This document shows, one piece after another, positions 1-7,988 of a stretch of DNA of 11,378 bases. The DNA is from CAADGY01 sp900696665 (GTDB lineage Bacteria > Acidobacteriota > Terriglobia > Bryobacterales > Bryobacteraceae), in contig JAPSFM010000144.1 in assembly GCA_035063885.1 (NCBI GenBank), positions 1 through 11,378 of the forward strand, in the 5' to 3' direction. Each line of letters starts with the position of its first letter. Within the stretch, counting starts at the first letter, position 1. The position numbers and the translations under genes were made by a program. The notes beneath the pieces are model-generated. The model saw nothing but the letters and a program-made list of their open reading frames with translations. It made no database searches and was not told the DNA's origin.

Positions 1-207
1 GGCGGTCCTGAAGGCCGCGGATGGCCGTTCGGACGCGGCGTATACCAGTCCGACGTGGCCGCCATTTTGGAGAACATACCCGGCGTCGATCACGTCGAGC
101 AACTGCAACTGCGCCTCGATGACATCCCTGCCGGCGATAGCGTCGAGGTGGCGCCGGACCGCATGGTGGTGGCCGGTCCCATCCGCATCGAGGTGCGAGG
201 AATCTGA
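1..207 (+). CDS. Baseplate J-like protein, C-terminal fragment (cut by window start)
   Basis: The open frame enters from the left edge and ends at TGA 205-207, giving the last 68 residues of a protein. Near its start is the motif GGPEGRGWPFGR followed by VYQSD and an I.GVDHV segment. The same arrangement (GGPGRLGWPFGR, VYRSE, AGMDHV) occurs at residues 701-732 of the next gene, so the two are C-terminal homologues. In phage tail and injection-system clusters, two adjacent J/gp6-like wedge proteins are common (for example Afp11/Afp12). The role is therefore inferred as a structural baseplate wedge component acting in the assembled particle. The stop codon overlaps the next ATG by one base (TGATG), which suggests translational coupling. 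The N-terminal part lies outside the window, so size and other domains cannot be judged. Confidence 0.8.
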   Translation, partial: GGPEGRGWPFGRGVYQSDVAAILENIPGVDHVEQLQLRLDDIPAGDSVEVAPDRMVVAGPIRIEVRGI

Positions 208-2510
208 TGCCGCTGCCTTTGCCCAATCTCGACGATCGCCGCTGGGCCGGTTTGGTGGAAGAGGGCCGCGGACTCATTCCGCGCCATGCACCGGCGTGGA
301 CCGATCACAACCTGCACGATCCGGGCATTACGCTGATCGACCTGTTTGCCTGGCTGGCGGAGATGGCGTGCTACCGTCTGAACCGCGTTCCCGAGCGGCA
401 CCGGAGAAAGTTTCTCGCGCTCATCGGATTTACGCCGCGTGACCCCGTGCCGTCCTACGGCATGCTCCAATTCACGCCCGCAAGCGGCAGCGCCGGTTTC
501 GTTCTGCCCGCTGGAACCGAATTCGAAGGAACCGCGCCCGATCAGCGCAGGATGCCGTTCCGCACGCTGCGTGACATGACTGTATCTCCTGTAGAGTTGC
601 GCGCGCTGCTGGTGGATGCGGGCGACGGAACACTTTGGGACCGTTCGCGCGATCTCGCCGACGGGCTGCCAATTTATCCGTTCGGCAGCGATCCACAATC
701 GGAGGCAGCACTCTACCTGGGGTTCGATGAAATTCCGGTGGGCACGCCGGTGGCCCTCGGGTTTCGATTCCTCGGACCGGGCAATGATCTCGCTGAACGT
801 CTGCGGCTGATTGAAGAATCGATTGCTCATCAACTGTTGTGCCGTCCGGTACAGCCGCGTTTCACCTGCGGAAAGACGACTCCGGAACCGCCGGATGCCT
901 TGCCTGCCCATCATTCGGCGCGCGTCGTTTGGGAAGTGTTCGCCGGCGGCGGCTGGACGGAACTCACACCGCAAGACGACAGCCGCTCCATGACGCTCGA
1001 CGGCATTGTCGAGATTACTTTACCCGCATCGGCGGAACGAACCGCATTGGCGTCTGTCGCCGCGCCGCTGTTCTATGTGCGCGCGCGCCTGGACGCCGCC
1101 GGGCAGTGGGACGCGGCGCCGGTGCTGCTCGATGTCGCGCCGAATACGGCGCTGATCGAACAGACCGTCCCTGTTACCGAAACGTTCGTTATCGATGCGG
1201 CGGCCACCCCAACGGGAACGGCTCCGGTTCCAGGCACGCTAACCCGTCTGACGCTCGGAGTGGACGAGCGGAAGATCATCCAAACGCTCGCTTCCGGCGT
1301 AGCTACGGGACCCGAATTGCGTGTGTGGAGTTACAGGGCGCCGTCCGGAGGCATGGCGGGTGAGTTGACGGTCGAAGCGGAAATGGCCGGTCGGGGTACG
1401 GGGCGGCCGGATCAGACTTTCGTACTGCGCAACGCGCCCGTGGATTCGCGAACGCTGCGGCTCTACACGTTGGCCGGTGGAATGTGGCAGGAATGGACGC
1501 GGCGCGCGGATTTCGATTCGTCCACGCGGATCGATTTCCATTACACGATCGACTCCACATCGGGAGCGCTGATGTTTGGATCCGGAGAGCGCGGACGCGT
1601 CCCGGAAGCCGGCACGCTCATTTTCGCGGTGTATCGTTCTACCAATGCCCATCAAGGGAACCTGGGCCCGGGCACCATTACTTCGCTTCGGCGCTCGCCC
1701 GTGAACGCCGTATTGCTGAACGCGCTACCTGGGGCCGCTCTTGACCAACTGAACCAGATCACCACTAACCGCGCGGGTACCAGCGGCGGGCTTGCCGCCG
1801 AAACGTTGAATCGAACGGCGGGCAGGGCGGTTGAAACGCTGCACGCACATCAGCGCATCCTCGACCTTGCCGCCGAAGCCCGCAGCACGACCCTTGACCA
1901 GGCCGGCCGCGTGGCCGTACGTGCGCTTCAGCCTCCATCGCGGGGCGTCAATCTACTCGACCTGGAGCGCATTGCCCTGTCGGTGCCGGGGACTCGCATC
2001 GCACGGGCGCGGGCATGGGCTGCAACCCATCCGGATTATCCGTGTCTGACGGCGCCGGGCGTTGTGACCGTGATCGTTGTTCCAGAATTGCCCGTGGAAG
2101 CGCCCATGCCTTCCAAGGGGTTGCTGGAAGCGGTTCGAGCTTATCTGGAGCCGCGGCGAATGCTGTGTACCGTTCTGAAAGTTACCGGCCCCGAATATCT
2201 GACGGTAAACGTGTCGGCGCAGGTTCGCATCCGGGCGAATGCCAGCGCCGAAAGGGTGAGAGTGCGAATCCTGGAGGCGCTCGACGGATTTCTACACCCT
2301 CTACAAGGTGGTCCTGGGCGCCTCGGGTGGCCCTTCGGCCGGAACGTATATCGAAGCGAAATTCTCCAGCTCATGGATGAGGTCGCGGGTATGGATCACG
2401 TCGTTTCGCTGTCCATAACCGCCGGAGAAAATCAGGGCTCCTGCGGTGACATCAACATCTGTGCATTAACACTGGTGCGTTCCGGCCAGCACACCATCGA
2501 GATCTTATGA
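207..2510 (+). CDS. Putative baseplate assembly protein (baseplate J-like, TIGR02243 type)
   Basis: A 767-residue protein. The N-terminus (residues 3-75) has the hallmark block LPNLDDRRW, then WTDHNLHDPGITLIDLFAWL at 31-50 and YRLNRVPERHRRKFL at 56-70. This block is characteristic of the putative baseplate assembly proteins grouped as TIGR02243. The middle is beta-rich and variable. The C-terminal half (about 560-740) has the J-like order VNLLDLERIALSVPGTRIARA, a YLEPRRML segment, then GGPGRLGWPFGR at 701-712 and MDHV at about 729-732, shared with the upstream fragment. Family knowledge makes it a wedge or baseplate structural protein in a contractile tail. The ATG at 207 is preceded by GAGGAA at 197-202 and overlaps the upstream stop by one base. 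The stop overlaps the next ATG (ATGA at 2507-2510). Family assignment is sure; exact position in the particle is inferred. Confidence 0.92.
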   Translation: MPLPLPNLDDRRWAGLVEEGRGLIPRHAPAWTDHNLHDPGITLIDLFAWLAEMACYRLNRVPERHRRKFLALIGFTPRDPVPSYGMLQFTPASGSAGFVLPAGTEFEGTAPDQRRMPFRTLRDMTVSPVELRALLVDAGDGTLWDRSRDLADGLPIYPFGSDPQSEAALYLGFDEIPVGTPVALGFRFLGPGNDLAERLRLIEESIAHQLLCRPVQPRFTCGKTTPEPPDALPAHHSARVVWEVFAGGGWTELTPQDDSRSMTLDGIVEITLPASAERTALASVAAPLFYVRARLDAAGQWDAAPVLLDVAPNTALIEQTVPVTETFVIDAAATPTGTAPVPGTLTRLTLGVDERKIIQTLASGVATGPELRVWSYRAPSGGMAGELTVEAEMAGRGTGRPDQTFVLRNAPVDSRTLRLYTLAGGMWQEWTRRADFDSSTRIDFHYTIDSTSGALMFGSGERGRVPEAGTLIFAVYRSTNAHQGNLGPGTITSLRRSPVNAVLLNALPGAALDQLNQITTNRAGTSGGLAAETLNRTAGRAVETLHAHQRILDLAAEARSTTLDQAGRVAVRALQPPSRGVNLLDLERIALSVPGTRIARARAWAATHPDYPCLTAPGVVTVIVVPELPVEAPMPSKGLLEAVRAYLEPRRMLCTVLKVTGPEYLTVNVSAQVRIRANASAERVRVRILEALDGFLHPLQGGPGRLGWPFGRNVYRSEILQLMDEVAGMDHVVSLSITAGENQGSCGDINICALTLVRSGQHTIEIL

Positions 2511-3454
2511 ACCAAACGCCGCGAGATCTGGAGATACCGTTCGACCGCATCACCTACCGTGAAGGCCAACTGCTCGCCTCGCGCGACTTGCAGGATGATA
2601 TCGAGCGCGACCAGCGCCTGCGCGGGCTCCACACTTCGTACTTGCACCAGACCTGGGGCATCGCGCTCGGCTTCGACGTACAGGCGCCGGTGGGAAGCGC
2701 GTCCTTGCGAGCCGGTCCCGGCTACGCCATCGACAGTTCCGGACACGAACTGCTGCTGGCTGAGAGCCTGGAGATTCCCGTTCCGGTGACGCAGACGGAA
2801 GCCGCGCTGGTGTTAGTGATCAACTATCAGGAGGACGCGGCGTTCCGCACGCGCCCCGGGACTGGTGGCGTCTGTCTCGCAGACGGGCTCGACCCGCGTA
2901 AGGAACGCCCGGTATTCACTTGGCGCACGGTGGAACAGGTGGACCCCGGCCCCGACGTGCCCCTGGTGCTGGTGCGTGTTCAAAATGGAGCCCTGGTGTC
3001 CGCTCCTGAACGCGCCGTGCGGAAGCATGCAGCACGGTCCATCCGCCCGCACATCGGTTTCGGTTCGGACGAAATCGTTTCCAGAGCGGATGGATTGCTT
3101 CGCAAGTTCGATGTCAATACTGCGGATGCGGGCTTCACGCGCACCCCGTACTACTTCGCCAAGCTGACGCTGGAGGAAGATCCGAGGTTGACCGCGGCGA
3201 TGGCCGCGGCGCTGACCGCTACTGCTTTTGTGGAGGCACCTTCCCCGGTGGGCTTCTCGTTGTGCACCGGACTCAGCCCGGCCGGAGCCGGCATACCGGT
3301 CGCCACCGTCACCTGGATCGGGTTGGAGCCCGTGCGCGGGTGCGAGCCACTGCTGAACTTGCAGTTGCTTTTCAATTTGGCCGGCCTGTTTTTATCGCCG
3401 TTCATTTTTGCTGTTCCAGGCTCCATCGCTGTTTCGCACGGAGGTTTTTCATGA
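2507..3454 (+). CDS. Tail-cluster paralogue 1 of 5 (HGWG/PGYAI family, TP.YFA type)
   Basis: A 315-residue protein without a family name that I recognise. It is the first of five paralogues in the window. Visible signature: RITYREGQLLASRDL at 14-28, an LHQTWGI segment at 46-52 and GPGYAIDSSGHEL at 70-82. A TWR segment at 138-140 is followed by VPLVLVRVQNGAL at 151-163 and a basic stretch leading into RPHIGFG at 180-186. The C-terminal part holds FTRTPYYFAKL, shared with the next gene. The last 35 residues include a long hydrophobic run (LLFNLAGLFLSPFIFAVPG) that could be buried or membrane-facing. No signal peptide is seen. The start overlaps the preceding stop by four bases, and the stop overlaps the next ATG by four bases. 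Placement between baseplate genes suggests a structural or accessory particle protein; this is inference. Confidence 0.85.
   Translation: MNQTPRDLEIPFDRITYREGQLLASRDLQDDIERDQRLRGLHTSYLHQTWGIALGFDVQAPVGSASLRAGPGYAIDSSGHELLLAESLEIPVPVTQTEAALVLVINYQEDAAFRTRPGTGGVCLADGLDPRKERPVFTWRTVEQVDPGPDVPLVLVRVQNGALVSAPERAVRKHAARSIRPHIGFGSDEIVSRADGLLRKFDVNTADAGFTRTPYYFAKLTLEEDPRLTAAMAAALTATAFVEAPSPVGFSLCTGLSPAGAGIPVATVTWIGLEPVRGCEPLLNLQLLFNLAGLFLSPFIFAVPGSIAVSHGGFS
3440..3444 (+). promoter_or_regulatory. Ribosome binding site GGAGG fixing the start at 3451
   Basis: A GGAGG sits six bases before ATG 3451. The reading frame is open upstream to 3262, but the only well-placed ribosome site and the 4-base overlap with the preceding stop point to 3451 as the true start. 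Confidence 0.8.
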
Positions 3455-4365
3455 GTGCTCGCACCGATATTCCTTCGCTCCAGCGCATACGCTTCTTCCG
3501 CGGCCAGCGCCTCACCGCTGAGGACATGACGGCCCTGCAAAAGGCGAATCGCGAGTTGCGATGGCTGCACAACCGGAGCCTGCATGGCTGGGGAATCGGG
3601 ACGGGATTCGGGGTCACGGGCGCGCGCGGCGCCAGCTCCGTCACCATTGAACCCGGTTACGCCATCGATTGCATGGGCCGCGAGATCATTCTCACCGAAC
3701 CCGCCACGATGACAATTCCCGCTGTCGCCGGCGTGCTCTCTCCCGAAAATGAATTATCGCCGGCCGTGTACTACCTGACGGCGTCGTATAAAGACGACAC
3801 CAGCCAGAACGTTGCTGAAAAACGTCCTGGTGTCTGTGTGCCCGGCGGCACAGTGCGGTTGACGGAAGAACCGGTGCTCGCCTGGCGTCAGCCGGACAAG
3901 ATCACGGAAGGGTTGGACATCATCCTGGCGCAGGCCGGCATCCTGAACTGCCAGCTTGCCGCGGATCTTTTCCTGGCGGTACGCCGCTCGGCCCGGCCCA
4001 GCCAGCAACCCTACATCGCCGCCGGACAGACTCCGCCCGGCAGCACACAATGGTCGGCCATCGTTGCGGGTGGAAGCGTGGTAGGGGTTTCGGCAACGGT
4101 CAGCACCAGCGGCGCCCGTTTTCAATCCACGCCGCAGTACTTCGCGCATGTCGTCGGCAGCCGTTCTGTGAGTACAGCGGCGTTGGCTCTTGTGGTGAAT
4201 GTACTGCCCGTTGTGAAGGACCCCGCGCCGGATCAATTTGTTTGTGAGGCATACGTTGTGTTTCCCGGCAGCCCCGCGGGTGGTGGCGGGAGCACTCCCG
4301 CGGCAATCGAAACGATTGTGGAAACACTCCAGTGGTACGTCGTCTGGATGGGAGTGGAGGGCTGA
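3451..4365 (+). CDS. Tail-cluster paralogue 2 of 5 (LHGWG family, TP.YFA type)
   Basis: A 304-residue protein of the same unnamed family as its upstream neighbour. It has RIRFFRGQRLTAEDM at 12-26, the clear core HNRSLHGWGIGTGFGV at 40-55, and PGYAIDCMGREI at 68-79. An AWRQPDKITEGLDIILAQ segment covers 144-161, and a basic segment leads to QPYIAAG. The C-terminal half holds FQSTPQYFAHV at 224-234 and a WYVVWMGVE ending, matching FTRTPYYFAKL and VTWIGLE of paralogue 1. The two therefore share architecture over their whole length. There is a glycine-rich run (GGGG at 277-280) near the C-terminus and no signal peptide. The start is ATG 3451, chosen because of GGAGG at 3440-3444 and the ATGA overlap. 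A longer frame from 3262 would only read through the upstream gene out of frame. The function is unknown; context suggests a baseplate or fibre-associated component. Confidence 0.86.
   Translation: MSARTDIPSLQRIRFFRGQRLTAEDMTALQKANRELRWLHNRSLHGWGIGTGFGVTGARGASSVTIEPGYAIDCMGREIILTEPATMTIPAVAGVLSPENELSPAVYYLTASYKDDTSQNVAEKRPGVCVPGGTVRLTEEPVLAWRQPDKITEGLDIILAQAGILNCQLAADLFLAVRRSARPSQQPYIAAGQTPPGSTQWSAIVAGGSVVGVSATVSTSGARFQSTPQYFAHVVGSRSVSTAALALVVNVLPVVKDPAPDQFVCEAYVVFPGSPAGGGGSTPAAIETIVETLQWYVVWMGVEG
4356..4360 (+). promoter_or_regulatory. Ribosome binding site GGAGG for GTG start at 4369
   Basis: GGAGG lies inside the last codons of the preceding gene, eight bases before GTG 4369. It supports the GTG start of the gpI-like gene, three bases after the upstream TGA. 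Confidence 0.7.
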
Positions 4366-4368
4366 GAA

Positions 4369-5649
4369 GTGACCGACGAAGCGGGCTACCTCTACGTCAA
4401 TCTCGGGAATGAGTGGCCCGGTGTGCAACTGACACCGGCACTCGAAAACGCTGGAGGCTTTTTGCGCCTGAGGCCCGCCGGGGGTGGATTTGAAACCGGC
4501 GGAGCGTTTCTCTCCGGTCCCTTCCAGGTATCCGACCGGCCGGTGTCGTGGTTCCGAGTCGAAGCGCTTCTCGGAGAGCCGGCGGGGTCGCCCGACGCGC
4601 CGGTCCATGTGCGCTTCTTCACGTTTTCGTCCTCCGGACCGCCCGCACCCTGGAACCCGGCCAGCGAGTCCCCGTTCAGCGATCCAGGTTGGAGTGCCGC
4701 TCCCAGCGATGCGCTCGATTTTCATGCTAAGGTTCCACCGGGACAGAAATTCTTTCTCGGTGGTGTGCTTCGTGGGGACGGCAGCGCGTCACCGCAGATC
4801 GAGCAGATCCGCATCTTTCATGGCCGCGATACGTACGCGCGTTTTCTGCCGCCTATCTATCGGGAGGACGCCGCCGCGCGTGATTTCCTCGAACGGTTTC
4901 TCTCGATCGGGCAATCAGTATTCGGCGGCATCGAGGATCGCATCCGCGATCTGCCTCTGCTGTTCGATGCTTATGCGTCGCCGCATGGCGACCCGCCTTC
5001 GTGGTTGACGTGGCTTTCCGGCTGGCTCACTTTCGTACTCGACGAGCACTGGACGGATGCGCAAGCCCGTGAGTACCTCGCGCAAGCGTTTCAACTGTAC
5101 GGACTTCGCGGGACGTTGGAAGGTCTGCGGCGGTATCTCAGAATCTACGCGGGCGTGAACGCGCACATCGAAGAAGCAGCGCAGCAGACGCACATCTGGT
5201 CATTGGGACAGGCGGGCGTGCTCGGATTCTCCACTATGCTTGCGCCAGGGCCGTTACAGGGCGCCGTGCTCGATGCCTCGGCAACGCTGGATCAATCGCA
5301 CCTCACGACGGGCGCCGAGTTCGGCGCCGCGCTGTTCGAAGATGTGGCGCACCGCTTCTGCGTACGAGTCTATTGCGGCGAACTGACGCGTCCTGGACTG
5401 CTCGAAACGGTACGGACCGTGATCGATCGCGAAAAACCCGCGCATACCCAATACGAACTTTGTGTGATCGGGCCGCAAATGCGCGTGGGAATACAGGCGC
5501 GCGTTGGTATCGATTCGATTGTTGCCGCGGGTCCGCGTGGCGCGGCCACCGGGAAGCCGCTGGGTGATGGTGTGCTCGCCGCGTCTCCGTCGTCTGAAGA
5601 CGGCGATCAACCCCCGGGGGTGCCCGTTCAACAATTCTGCGGCGAATAG
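4369..5649 (+). CDS. Phage tail protein I-like baseplate protein (TIGR02242 type)
   Basis: A 426-residue protein starting at GTG. The core from about residue 158 is the gpI-like tail domain. It shows YARFLPPIYRED at 156-167, FLERFLSIGQSVFGGIEDRI at 173-192, then DLPLLFD and a WLTWLSGWLTFVLDEHW block at 212-228. After this come LYGLRGTLEGLRRYLRIYAG at 243-262 and, further on, DREKPAHTQYEL (353-364) and MRVGIQARVGID (371-382). This succession is typical of the tail-domain family TIGR02242, which accompanies TIGR02243 proteins in phage-tail-like clusters. P2 gpI is a baseplate wedge protein, so the same role is expected here. Residues 1-150 form an additional beta-rich domain. The last 40 residues are low in predicted structure and end FCGE. 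The gene splits the five-paralogue array into 2 + 3. Confidence 0.92.
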   Translation: MTDEAGYLYVNLGNEWPGVQLTPALENAGGFLRLRPAGGGFETGGAFLSGPFQVSDRPVSWFRVEALLGEPAGSPDAPVHVRFFTFSSSGPPAPWNPASESPFSDPGWSAAPSDALDFHAKVPPGQKFFLGGVLRGDGSASPQIEQIRIFHGRDTYARFLPPIYREDAAARDFLERFLSIGQSVFGGIEDRIRDLPLLFDAYASPHGDPPSWLTWLSGWLTFVLDEHWTDAQAREYLAQAFQLYGLRGTLEGLRRYLRIYAGVNAHIEEAAQQTHIWSLGQAGVLGFSTMLAPGPLQGAVLDASATLDQSHLTTGAEFGAALFEDVAHRFCVRVYCGELTRPGLLETVRTVIDREKPAHTQYELCVIGPQMRVGIQARVGIDSIVAAGPRGAATGKPLGDGVLAASPSSEDGDQPPGVPVQQFCGE

Positions 5650-5670
5650 AGACAGGAAAGGAAAACGATT

Positions 5671-7281
5671 ATGGCAACTGCACTTCTCACGGATTGCTCC
5701 CAAACGAAAATGCCGGGATTGGAGCGTGTCCGCTACTTCCCCCGCCAGCTTTTGAGCGCCGACGATATGGTGGCCGACCAGGAGTATTTCCGCACCAAAC
5801 TTCGGCGGCACAATCGCTTCCTGCACGGATGGGGCACAGTGTGCGGCCTGGAGGTTGCACCCGCGCCCGCCGAAGGCAGGCCGTGGCAGGTGCAGATTGC
5901 CTCCGGCTATGCTCTCGGTCCTTACGGCGATGAAATATATGTTCGCGATGCCGTGCTGCTGGACCTGGCGGAATGCGGTCCCGGCGCGGAAACCGACCCG
6001 TGCGCCCCTGGATTCATTCTGCGCGGGAATGTATCCCGAACGGGAGCCACGTTGTACGTTGCGCTGCGCTACGAAGAGTGCCTCTCGCGGCCGGTTCGTG
6101 TGCTGCCCGGCGGCTGCGGCTGCGAAGACATCTCCTGCGAAACGTCGCGCATCCGCGACAGCTTTGTCCTGGAATGCCTGACGGAGCTGCCTCCTTCGCA
6201 CACAATGCCGCCCGGACCTTCGTTATGCGATCTGCTTCGGGGCCGCGCACTGGCGCAATGCCCTCCCTGCCCGACAGATCCATGGGTTGTGCTGGCGCAG
6301 GTACGGCTGCCCGCGGATTCATCTACTACGATTTCGGCAGACCAGATCGACAACTTCATCCGCCGCCAGGTGTTTAGTACCGCCGCCATTCAGGACCAGG
6401 TGATTCGCTGCTGCTGCGGACCGCAGGAGCGGCGGCCAGCCCGCGTCACCAGCATCAACCCACCGCCGAACTCGCGATTCACCAGTGGAGCCGCAGTGCC
6501 CGCCGCGGTGGTGATCACGTTCAGCAAGAACCTCCAGGCGCAGACCGTGAATACCGATACGGTGCAGGTGCTGCGTTTCCTGCCCAATCAACCGGCGGTG
6601 TTTGTGTCTGGACAAGTGACGTACGACGACGGGAACCGCGTCGCCCGATTCACGCCCGCGGCTCCGTTCACTCAAAACGGAATCTACCAGGTGAACGTGG
6701 CAGGCAGCGGCCCGAACCCGATTGAAGATGCCGACAACCTTGCTCTGGATGGCAATGATGACGGATTGCCAGGAGGCAACTTCGTAAGCCAGTTCACCAT
6801 TGAAGCTCCTTCGACGACGCCCACACCCACACCAACACCCACGCCCGGCAGGCCACTGCGCGTGAGGGTTGCAACCGCGGGTGACATCCCCAACGTGACC
6901 TCCAACAACGAGCCGGGTTCTCTTGCCCGCCTGGCGCTGGTGTTCTCGGGAGGAATACCGGGACAGGAGGTAGAAGCGAATCTCATGGTGTTCCTGAACG
7001 TCAATGTGGCCACCAGTGCCGGCCCTGCTGTACTGCTGAACCGGGTCACCGGGGAGGGCATGAACGCGCAAATCGGCCAGAACAACTATGCTTTCCCGAA
7101 CGCAAAATTCACGATGCCCGCTACGGGCGGAGACCAGTCCTTCGAGATCAACAGAATGGCCGTGATCATTCCTCGTGGAACCCCCAACGTCCCCCAGGAG
7201 GTCACGGCATTCGTGTCCGTTACCAGCGCTACGCCCATCACCGTTGAAAATCCGCAGGTGACGGTTGCTTTTGTTTCGTAA
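5671..7281 (+). CDS. Tail-cluster paralogue 3 of 5, with Ig-like domain, Thr-Pro linker and extra C-terminal domain
   Basis: A 536-residue protein in four parts. Residues 1-250 are the shared family module: RYFPRQLLSADDM at 21-33, HNRFLHGWGTVCGLEV at 47-62 and SGYALGPYGDEI at 78-89. This module also carries cysteines at 149/151/156 and 186/197/200, and WVVLAQVRLP with IDNFIRRQV at 205-234. A CCC triplet (247-249) ends the module. Residues 256-378 resemble a bacterial Ig-like Big_5 domain: VITFSKNL, VSGQVTYDDGNRVARFTP, then YQVNVAG and a final GGNFVSQFTIE. Residues 381-395 are a Thr-Pro linker. Residues 396-536 are a beta-rich domain I do not recognise, ending VAFVS. The ATG is preceded by AAAGGA (5657-5662), 21 bases after the upstream stop. 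The extra domains look like an outward-facing or binding extension; this is inference. Confidence 0.88.
   Translation: MATALLTDCSQTKMPGLERVRYFPRQLLSADDMVADQEYFRTKLRRHNRFLHGWGTVCGLEVAPAPAEGRPWQVQIASGYALGPYGDEIYVRDAVLLDLAECGPGAETDPCAPGFILRGNVSRTGATLYVALRYEECLSRPVRVLPGGCGCEDISCETSRIRDSFVLECLTELPPSHTMPPGPSLCDLLRGRALAQCPPCPTDPWVVLAQVRLPADSSTTISADQIDNFIRRQVFSTAAIQDQVIRCCCGPQERRPARVTSINPPPNSRFTSGAAVPAAVVITFSKNLQAQTVNTDTVQVLRFLPNQPAVFVSGQVTYDDGNRVARFTPAAPFTQNGIYQVNVAGSGPNPIEDADNLALDGNDDGLPGGNFVSQFTIEAPSTTPTPTPTPTPGRPLRVRVATAGDIPNVTSNNEPGSLARLALVFSGGIPGQEVEANLMVFLNVNVATSAGPAVLLNRVTGEGMNAQIGQNNYAFPNAKFTMPATGGDQSFEINRMAVIIPRGTPNVPQEVTAFVSVTSATPITVENPQVTVAFVS
6811..6855 (+). repeat. Thr-Pro linker coding repeat
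   Basis: Near-tandem ACC/CCA codons encode five consecutive TP units between the Ig-like domain and the C-terminal domain of the 536-residue protein. Such linkers usually keep domains apart as an extended spacer. Confidence 0.85.
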
Positions 7282-7288
7282 CGCAATC

Positions 7289-7295
7289 GAGGTGA
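7289..7295 (+). promoter_or_regulatory. Ribosome binding site GAGGTGA fixing the GTG start at 7300
   Basis: GAGGTGA lies four bases before GTG 7300. A nearby ATG at 7295 is in another frame, so the GTG is preferred as the start of the family protein. Confidence 0.65.
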
Positions 7296-7299
7296 TGCG

Positions 7300-7983
7300 G
7301 TGGCGAACGGTAATGTACAACCGAACCGGCAATTGCGTACTCCCGCTCGCGCGGATTTTCGTGCGGGCCGGTATCTCCGGGCGACCGACCTCCAGTTGGA
7401 ACAGACCTACCGGCTGGAACGCGCACGGTGGCATAATCGCTTGCTGCACGAATGGGGCATTGTGTGTGGGCTCTGGGTGGTTGCGGCTGCGGACCCCGCA
7501 CGGCCATGGGCACTGTATGTGTGTCCTGGATTCGCCATCGGGCCGTATGGCGACGAGATTGAAGTGCGGGAGCGCACATTGGTGAATGTGAAGGATTTCC
7601 TGTGGGCCAAGCCGCCCGAAGGGAGGCCGGAGCTGCGCCCGGCCTTCCTGGCCATTCGTTACCGCGAACGGCCGCGGCGTCTGGCAGCCCTTCCCGCCAC
7701 GCCGTGCATCTGCGATCATCCGGAATACGCCGCATCGCGCTTGGCCGATGGCTTCGAACTCGCCGCTCTTTGGACACCCCCCAAGGGGCGCGCTCCGCAG
7801 GGAATTTGCGAACGGACGGCTCGCCTATGTCCGGAATGTCCCGAATCCGGGTGGATCGTTCTGGCGCGCGTTCTTCTCCCCGCCGCTGTTTCGCAACTCA
7901 TTACACAGGCCGATATCGACAACGGCGTCCGGAGCGCGCTGTCCACCTCCACCTCCGGAAGTTTCATGGCAGAGAGAGAGTAA
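7300..7983 (+). CDS. Tail-cluster paralogue 4 of 5 (minimal LHxWG family protein)
   Basis: A 227-residue protein starting at GTG, 18 bases after the preceding stop. It contains little beyond the shared module and so best defines its limits. DFRAGRYLRATDL covers 19-31, HNRLLHEWGIVCGLWV covers 45-60 and PGFAIGPYGDEIEV covers 76-89. FLAIRYRERP follows at 116-125, with cysteines at 136/138, then SRLADGFELAAL at 146-157. A CERTARLCPECP cluster has cysteines at 170/177/180. It leads directly into WIVLARVLLP at 185-194 and ITQADIDNGVRSAL at 201-214. The two downstream-type neighbours have the same order. No signal peptide or membrane segment is seen. The function is unknown; the context is structural particle genes. 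A link to metal binding through the paired cysteines is possible but only inferred. Confidence 0.86.
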   Translation: MANGNVQPNRQLRTPARADFRAGRYLRATDLQLEQTYRLERARWHNRLLHEWGIVCGLWVVAAADPARPWALYVCPGFAIGPYGDEIEVRERTLVNVKDFLWAKPPEGRPELRPAFLAIRYRERPRRLAALPATPCICDHPEYAASRLADGFELAALWTPPKGRAPQGICERTARLCPECPESGWIVLARVLLPAAVSQLITQADIDNGVRSALSTSTSGSFMAERE

Positions 7984-7988
7984 CGACT

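Noticed and set aside
90..974. 294-codon minus-strand frame, with similar ones at 3754-4725, 5254-6201 and 7716-8570
   Set aside because: All are antisense to conserved tail-cluster genes, show no family motifs and have odd residue composition.
3262..3450. Upstream extension of paralogue 2
   Set aside because: It overlaps the conserved end of paralogue 1 in another frame; GGAGG and the ATGA overlap support the start at 3451.
6319..7719. 466-codon open frame on the minus strand
   Set aside because: It lies antisense across two well-supported family genes, has no recognisable motifs and a low-complexity composition; it is a by-product of GC-rich codon bias.
7602..7988. Upstream extension of paralogue 5
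   Set aside because: The extension is a shifted-frame reading of paralogue 4; family similarity begins after ATG 7989.
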